The notes under the pieces are model-generated. The model was not told the DNA's origin. It saw only the letters and a program-made list of their open reading frames with translations, and made no database searches. A stretch of 64,000 nt of DNA. It comes from Whitmania pigra. Its lineage: Eukaryota; Annelida; Clitellata; Hirudinida; Haemopidae. Position 1 is the first letter of the stretch. Each line of letters begins with the position of its first letter. Location: assembly GCA_021613335.1 (NCBI GenBank), contig JAJTWR010000067.1, positions 1,313,501-1,377,500 of the forward strand, written 5' to 3'. A program made the position numbers and the translations under genes. Of the stretch, positions 58,901-64,000 are shown in pieces.

Positions 58901-59987
58901 TTACCCCATCATTAATAGCAACATTAACCAAATCATTTGGTAAACCAACAAAACATTAACCAAAACATCAAACCTTCCTCTTTGTTTGGAGAATTTGAGA
59001 CAATGGAGTTGTTGCTGGTGTTGGACGTATTCATTCGTTCCATCATCCTATTTACTTTGAAGGCTTTGATGCTTCCAAAATTATTCTTTTTTTCCGGCGA
59101 TTCGGATGCTGCAGTAACAGAAATAGAGTCTTTACGATTTTTCTTAAGTTAAACCATTAATTACTGAAAGAACAACATTTTGCTTTTTGGAGTGCTGTCA
59201 GTTTAACCGTTGCAGATTCGACGTTGAAATTACTTTCCCTCAGGATCCTAACAATGTCCTGTCATAAAAGGTTTTTGACTAGAATACTGTCTTCCATAAA
59301 TAGCTATTTAAATGACTTATTATGAATCTTAAGACCTAATATTTACTTTTTGTTGTCACCAAATTGGAAACTACTAATTCACAAATAATAATAAATGTAG
59401 AAACACATCTAACAGGCCTCTGAACTGTTGGGAACTTAAGGCAGAGCATGAAAATATTCTTCTTTGAGCTCTCTAGCTTGTCTGGACTGCTTGTGTGGTT
59501 GTTCTCTTCGATTTTAAGTTTTTTGTTATGATTATCACGTCTTACATCGTCATCCTCATCAGATGACACAATGCACCTCACTCTTTTCCTGGAGACACCC
59601 TTAGAATTTGAGGATTGTTGAGAGGATCTTTTGATACCATTTGCAAGGGAGCCTATAAAAAAATAACAAAACCTTTGCAAATAAACAAATTAGCACCCAT
59701 TATTACAGTGACATGTTGACACCATTTTTTGTTGGCTTTGAGGATGTCAACCACGGAGACTCTGATCCAGAAGAAGATGGTTTATTTCCTGTTTTAACGT
59801 CTGAACTGGATTTGCCATCCTTATTTGGGCTTATTGCAATATTTTTAGCCGATTGGGTATCTATTAATAGAAATCACACAATGAAATCACCGGTCAATGA
59901 CAAGAAAAATGTTTACATACTTCCAAATTTTAGTTTCTCGTATTTGAATTGAGACAACTCTTTGATAGATTTCGCACCACCAACCAT
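52904..59987 (-). CDS. SMARCAD1: SMARCAD1 (Fun30-type) SNF2 chromatin remodeler
   Basis: Nuclear SNF2 ATPase that slides or exchanges nucleosomes; in other animals and yeast it helps DNA end resection and heterochromatin inheritance. Twenty exons on the minus strand: 59921-59987, 59723-59860, 59414-59652, 59177-59258, 58974-59108, 58519-58640, 58061-58207, 57715-57944, 57416-57506, 57170-57269, 56926-57061, 56493-56628, 56078-56206, 55588-55950, 55322-55417, 54901-54993, 54066-54184, 53707-53889, 53125-53234, 52904-52965. Phases close to about 925 residues; human is 1026. Motifs: a CUE-like domain (~137-175), Walker A DEMGLGKT (~415-422), DEGH box (~521-524) typical of SMARCAD1/Fun30, [23 protein letters not shown], and RCHRVGQTR (~861-869). 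The N-terminus is Ser/Lys/acid-rich. Only one CUE is visible where human has two. Confidence 0.95.
53351..53683. repeat. Intronic tandem repeat, about 111-base unit, three copies
   Basis: Three near-identical units, each containing AGCAAAGATGCTGCTAGCA and CTTTTCACCATCAGCA, lie in the intron between the RCHRVGQTR exon and the following SMARCAD1 exon. Copies 2 and 3 are almost identical to each other; copy 1 is more diverged. The unit is not coding. Confidence 0.9.
54178..54860. repeat. Intronic tandem triplication, about 228-base unit
   Basis: Three highly similar copies (unit starts at about 54178, 54408 and 54634) fill the intron upstream of SMARCAD1 exon 54066-54184. The unit includes the last part of the intron and the first bases of that exon, so each copy carries a CTCTCTTCAG acceptor followed by GGAGATA or AGGAGATA. 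Only the copy at the low-coordinate end continues into the real exon. Confidence 0.92.
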
Positions 59988-60400
59988 TCTCACCGCCAAC
60001 CGGCCAAAACTTTGTTGCTTTCTAACGTTTAGGGCGCGATCAGGTCTTAATAATTTCGTCCTTCTTGATTTAGTAATATGTTTTGCAAAAACAAAAAAAT
60101 TTACATTTTAAATAAGATCAATTATTCTGACAAAAAAAACAGCAGTGGCTCTAAAAATTGTATTAAACACGTTTACCAATGCTTGTTGTTGATAAACATA
60201 AAAATATATAACAATTTATTAAATAAAATGTATTTACTATTTTGATTGCGTCTATAAACACCGACGAATTGTAAATATTACGAATTAAGCGCTATAGTAC
60301 TCGTTCATCACATCGGGTTTAGTAGAAAAAAAACATCTTTTAAAAAATCTAATCGCTTTCCGAATAGCAAATTTGGAGCGTTCGTGGAGTTTTATTTCAG
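59988..60400. promoter_or_regulatory. Candidate bidirectional promoter, SMARCAD1/MYPT
   Basis: Start codons of SMARCAD1 (minus) and the MYPT gene (plus) are 413 bases apart, head to head. AT-rich in the middle with GCGATCAGG-type CG-containing words near the SMARCAD1 side. A TTTTATTTCAG acceptor-like sequence directly precedes the MYPT ATG, so its 5' UTR may be spliced from an upstream exon or trans-spliced. Confidence 0.45.
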
Positions 60401-63400
60401 ATGGCAGCGGTAATAGAAAATAGGCTCGGTAGTTACGAAAAGAGAAAAGAACAAGTTCGACGTTACGAACTCTTTATTGAAACCAACAATTCAACGGGAG
60501 ATACTAACAAGAAGCCGAGGCTCGAAATCGAATCAAAAAAGTCAAAATATAAAATTCGATTTCCCGATGGGTGTGTATTTTTGGCGGCTTGCTCTAGCGG
60601 CAGTACGGAAGATGTAGCCGAGCTTTTGAAAAACCCAAATACGGACATTAACACAACAAACGTAGACGGATTAACTGGTCTCCATCAGGTGATTGCATTG
60701 CCATTTAATATATTAAGTATGGTGATGCAGGCGAATTCTTATTCTACTGACTAATTCTTTGAAATTCGAGTAAGTCTAGCCTTTCTAATTATAGTTTTAG
60801 TGACCTTTATGGTAAACCATTGCTAACCCTTTGTTTATTTGACTCTTTCCAACTTACCTAACAAGATTTACTCTCGCATCATCGTAAAAAAAATATTAAT
60901 AGGCTGCGGTGTGTTTTTATGAATGTTTTGTGTCCAGCATTTGATTAAAACTTTGAAAATGCCTGCCCAAAAGGCTTGCATCAATGAAGACATCGACATG
61001 GTAAAGTTTCTGGTAGACAAAGGAATTGACATAAACATGAGGGACAACGAAGGTTGGACGGCTTTGCATGCAGCTGCCCAGTCGGGGTTTATCGAGATTG
61101 CCAAGTGAGCTTGAATTCCTGATTGAGCAAACATTAATTGTGGTCAATATGAACAATTTCATGCATTTACAATTTGAATGATAGCCTAGTTACTTTTAAT
61201 AATATCAATAATGACAATAATAATTTAATAATAAAAGTATTAATGATAATATTTTGATAATAAAATTGTTGATAGTAATAATTTATTAATAATTCATAAT
61301 AATAATAGTAATTTCTAGTTATTGTTGAGGCATGAGTTTTATAAAAATATCAAATTAAAAATTGACTTTTCTAAACTCATTTTGTAATAATCGTTAATGC
61401 CTTTGAACATTATTACAGACCTGTTGTTTCTTAATGTGGACCTGAGCATCCTTATTCATAAATGGATGAATGGATATGCTGATACATGCTATGATTTTTA
61501 TGATCATTATTATCATTGTTGTTATCGTCTTTATTAGAAGTTATTAATTATTAATACATAATTTTTTAATCAGCAAAATATTTATGTATATTCCTGCAAT
61601 TAAGTTTATATCAATTTAGTCCTTATGGCATCAAATCAGCTCATGATTTGTTATGAATATCAGTTTGATCCTCAGTTTATCAATTGAAAAACATGAGCAA
61701 ACAATTCATGAATTAAAATTCATAATATTAATACATAAATATTATTAAATACAAGTATTGCATAAATAATATAACATTGGAGTTGTTTGTCATTATTTAT
61801 TTATTTATTTCCTGAATACTGTGTGAAGGAGATGATTATAATGTAAAGTAATTGTTGTGAAATTAAAGGTTATCTCTAAATGTCAAGAAATCCCCACTTT
61901 TCTTTCTTATACAGGTTTTCTCAACTGCTTAACAACATTTTGCTATCTAATGAATAAATGATTGATTGATTGATTGAATGAATGAATGAATGAATAATAA
62001 ACAATGGCTACTCCTCATCTTTGTTTTATGCACAGTTTCAAGCCGACCTTTTTAATATTTTTTTATTCTGATAATTTACATCCAAATTAAAGCAACAATA
62101 CTATTATCACTAACAATAATATTTAATTTATAAAACATTATGGGCTCTGTCAGAGGCATCTTAATCAACATGGCACCATAGGTACCAGGTTACCTGGTTA
62201 TGGTTTCTCCAGTAACCACTTGAAGATATATCTTCAGAATTTGAAAGCTGATCATGTCAACTAAAATGCATTACAAATTTTATTTCTTAATTCTATTCTT
62301 AATTCTTACAGGTTCCTCATCAACCGGGGTGCCAGGCTGGATCTAATAAACTGCGACTGCGAACTGCCCATCGACTTGTCTCAGACCAAGAGCATGACGC
62401 AACTCCTGGAGGAAGCAATGAAGGAGCAAGGTGAGTCATGGTGTGGCACAGAGATGTTATCTTGGTGGGTTATGGTGTGTAAGCTAGGCACTACCTTGAC
62501 GATCCTTGGGATGGCCTCAGTGGACCGGGTTTTGATTCGATTCCTTTCATACATTCAGTCTCCATAATATGATCACTAGGCTGTGGTTGATGCTGGTTTC
62601 TGTATAATTTTAATGTATTAATGACAAATTGAATTGTTACTAGAGTGAGCATTGATTTCCAAATCAATGTACACTTTTAATGCACAATGAGTGATTCATC
62701 TGTCAAAATGTTTAAAAACGATATGATAAATACAACATTAACTTTTATTGAAATAATGTTACAATAACCTTAATATTTAAAAAAGTAATACGATAACAAC
62801 AGTAATATTTACAAAAATGAAATGTCAATAGTAATTTACAGAAAGTATGCGCGATGCTAGCAGCGTCGAGCACTTGTTGTTGAGTGCCAGTGTAGACCAT
62901 TCTCATGTTAATTGCTGAGGTAAGATCGAGATGGCGAGCCTAGTTAAACTCATTCACTTTGTTTCGGATCGCTTTACTCTAGTGATGCTGATGCAAGCTA
63001 GGGTTTGAACCCAGAGGCCTCCGATTACGTCCTGTCGCAACGAAGATCACCTTCGCGATCATCACCGAGCTCATTTGTTTGTAACTTCTGACACGATGAG
63101 ATGTATCTTGCTGGTTTTGTTTGTTTTTGTTACAGCTATCGATCGATGATCGATGTGTTCAGTCTTGAGACACGAGTTCGTCTTGTTATCTTGTTATCAG
63201 TATCACTAGTGTGTGAGATTGCGAGCAGCCACTTGATTTGAATCTCTGCTTTCTTTCCCAGAATTTCTCTGAGATTTTTACTTAGATACCCCTACGTATG
63301 AGTCCGGTTATTAGAATAATGGACTGTGAAATGCTGAAGTGAAATGCAACCGAGCGCTATTATTTTGTGAGCTTGCTTGTAATGCTGATGCTGCTTTATT

Positions 63401-64000
63401 GCTGCCTTATATCAGAAAAATGTTACATTAGCAAATTCATTTGATTTCCTTATTGACAGATTTTTAATTAAAATCCATGTCATGTGAGTATTTCTTCAAT
63501 TACTTTATTATCTTCATATGTCAGTCTGGTTAGAGCTCTGACATTCTTCCATGAGTTTAAAACTGTGACTTAGCATGCTATCACAATAACTTTCACAATT
63601 GTAGCCATTAAGTTCATTATTGCAGATAGAATGAATGACACAAATGAACACAATTTAAATTCCACAATTATAACGATGAATATCATCGCCTCTCCGGCCC
63701 TCGCAAAAACAGGAATAGACGGAAACAGGGCTCGTAACGCAGAAGAGCGCATGATGATGGAGGACATCGGGAAATGGAACCGAACCGGCATTTACGAGGG
63801 CACGGCGGACGAGAGGACCGGGGCGACGCCCCTGCACGTGGCTGCGGTCAAGGGCTATCAGGAAATCATGAAGTGAGACATTTCACTGATGTTAGGGAGA
63901 GCTAAATTACATTGACATTCACTTTTTGTACACATTTGATTTTCCTATTGAACTCAAGACGACTCATCCAGCTCGGGGCACCTGTCGATGCCGTTGACAA
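60401..64000 (+). CDS. PPP1R12: Myosin phosphatase targeting subunit (MYPT), 5' part
   Basis: Regulatory subunit that brings protein phosphatase 1 to myosin light chain. Exons in the window: 60401-60688, 60974-61104, 62312-62430, 63713-63872, and 63959 onward; phases 0,2,1,2 agree, and the frame is open at the window edge. The PP1-docking RVxF motif is KIRF (~51-54), immediately followed by FPDGCVFLAACSSGSTEDV, the signature start of MYPT ankyrin repeats. Next come NVDGLTGLHQ/ACINEDIDMVKFLV, DNEGWTALHAAAQSGFIEIAK, the inter-repeat ARNAEERMMMEDIGKW helix, and TGATPLHVAAVKGYQEIMK. The match to human PPP1R12A/B/C order and spacing is close. The N-terminus has ~50 extra charged residues before KIRF. 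The remaining ankyrin repeats and the myosin-binding C-terminus lie beyond the window. Confidence 0.95.
61105..62311 (+). other. MYPT intron 2
   Basis: About 1.2 kb of AT-rich intron with ATA/ATT-rich patches (61190-61320) and a short TGAA/AATG tandem tract at about 61965-61998. No coding segment or RNA gene was recognised. Confidence 0.6.
62431..63712 (+). other. MYPT intron 3
   Basis: About 1.3 kb intron carrying the SINE candidate in its middle. Otherwise no coding or RNA feature was recognised. Confidence 0.6.
62936..63086 (-). mobile_element. tRNA-derived SINE candidate (minus strand)
   Basis: In MYPT intron 3. On the minus strand it reads GAGCTCGGTGATGATCGCGA (A-box-like) and, about 45 bases on, GGTTCAAACCC, an exact match to the RNA polymerase III B-box GGTTCRANNCC. 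The spacing between boxes is tRNA-like but the acceptor stem does not close, so a SINE head is more likely than a tRNA gene. No obvious poly(A) tail. Confidence 0.5.

Noticed and set aside
62990..63080. tRNA gene on the minus strand
   Set aside because: A good B-box is present, but acceptor and anticodon stems do not close; a SINE head explains it better.

Overview
This is animal nuclear DNA. It is AT-rich, its genes are split by many introns with GT/AG borders, and the coding exons are separated by introns full of microsatellites. The gene set (a four-domain Nav1-type sodium channel, a TSSK-like kinase, an ENT nucleoside transporter, FAM161, TAF13, SMARCAD1 and a myosin phosphatase targeting subunit) is bilaterian. 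The sodium channel resembles both the insect para channel and mollusc/annelid channels, so a protostome, perhaps a lophotrochozoan, is likely; the species cannot be named from sequence alone. I rebuilt exons by hand from reading frame, splice consensus, phase and family similarity. All gene models are predictions, but the phases close exactly for every multi-exon gene reported.

Layout. 1-234: possible terminal exon of an unknown gene. 1060-5135 (+): TSSK-like kinase, four exons. 9441-28158 (+): Nav1 sodium channel, about 33 exons and about 2006 residues, the dominant feature. 28159-32527: gene-poor, rich in simple repeats. 32528-37991 (-): nucleoside transporter, 13 exons. 38446-40177 (+): FAM161-like, three exons, head to head with the transporter. 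41671-43524 (+): Q-rich protein with an EVH1/PH-like domain. 44824-48100 (-): Q-rich HMG-box protein with a C-terminal coiled coil, five exons. 50338-51531 (-): TAF13, four exons. 52089-52331 (+): two tandem C/D-box snoRNA candidates. 52904-59987 (-): SMARCAD1 chromatin remodeler, 20 exons. 60401-64000 (+): 5' part of a MYPT gene, head to head with SMARCAD1 and running off the window.

These genes do not form one pathway. Three are nuclear (HMG-box protein, TAF13, SMARCAD1) and the rest are signalling, transport or cilium/centrosome genes. The most interesting points are in the channel: its fast-inactivation motif reads MLM instead of IFM/MFM, and its outer selectivity ring has Gln where domain II usually has Glu, which predicts reduced tetrodotoxin/saxitoxin sensitivity. 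The second main point is the snoRNA pair, whose terminal stems differ by a compensatory base change. Other points are triplicated splice acceptors in a SMARCAD1 intron, tRNA-derived SINE-like repeats, and a short telomere-like tract.
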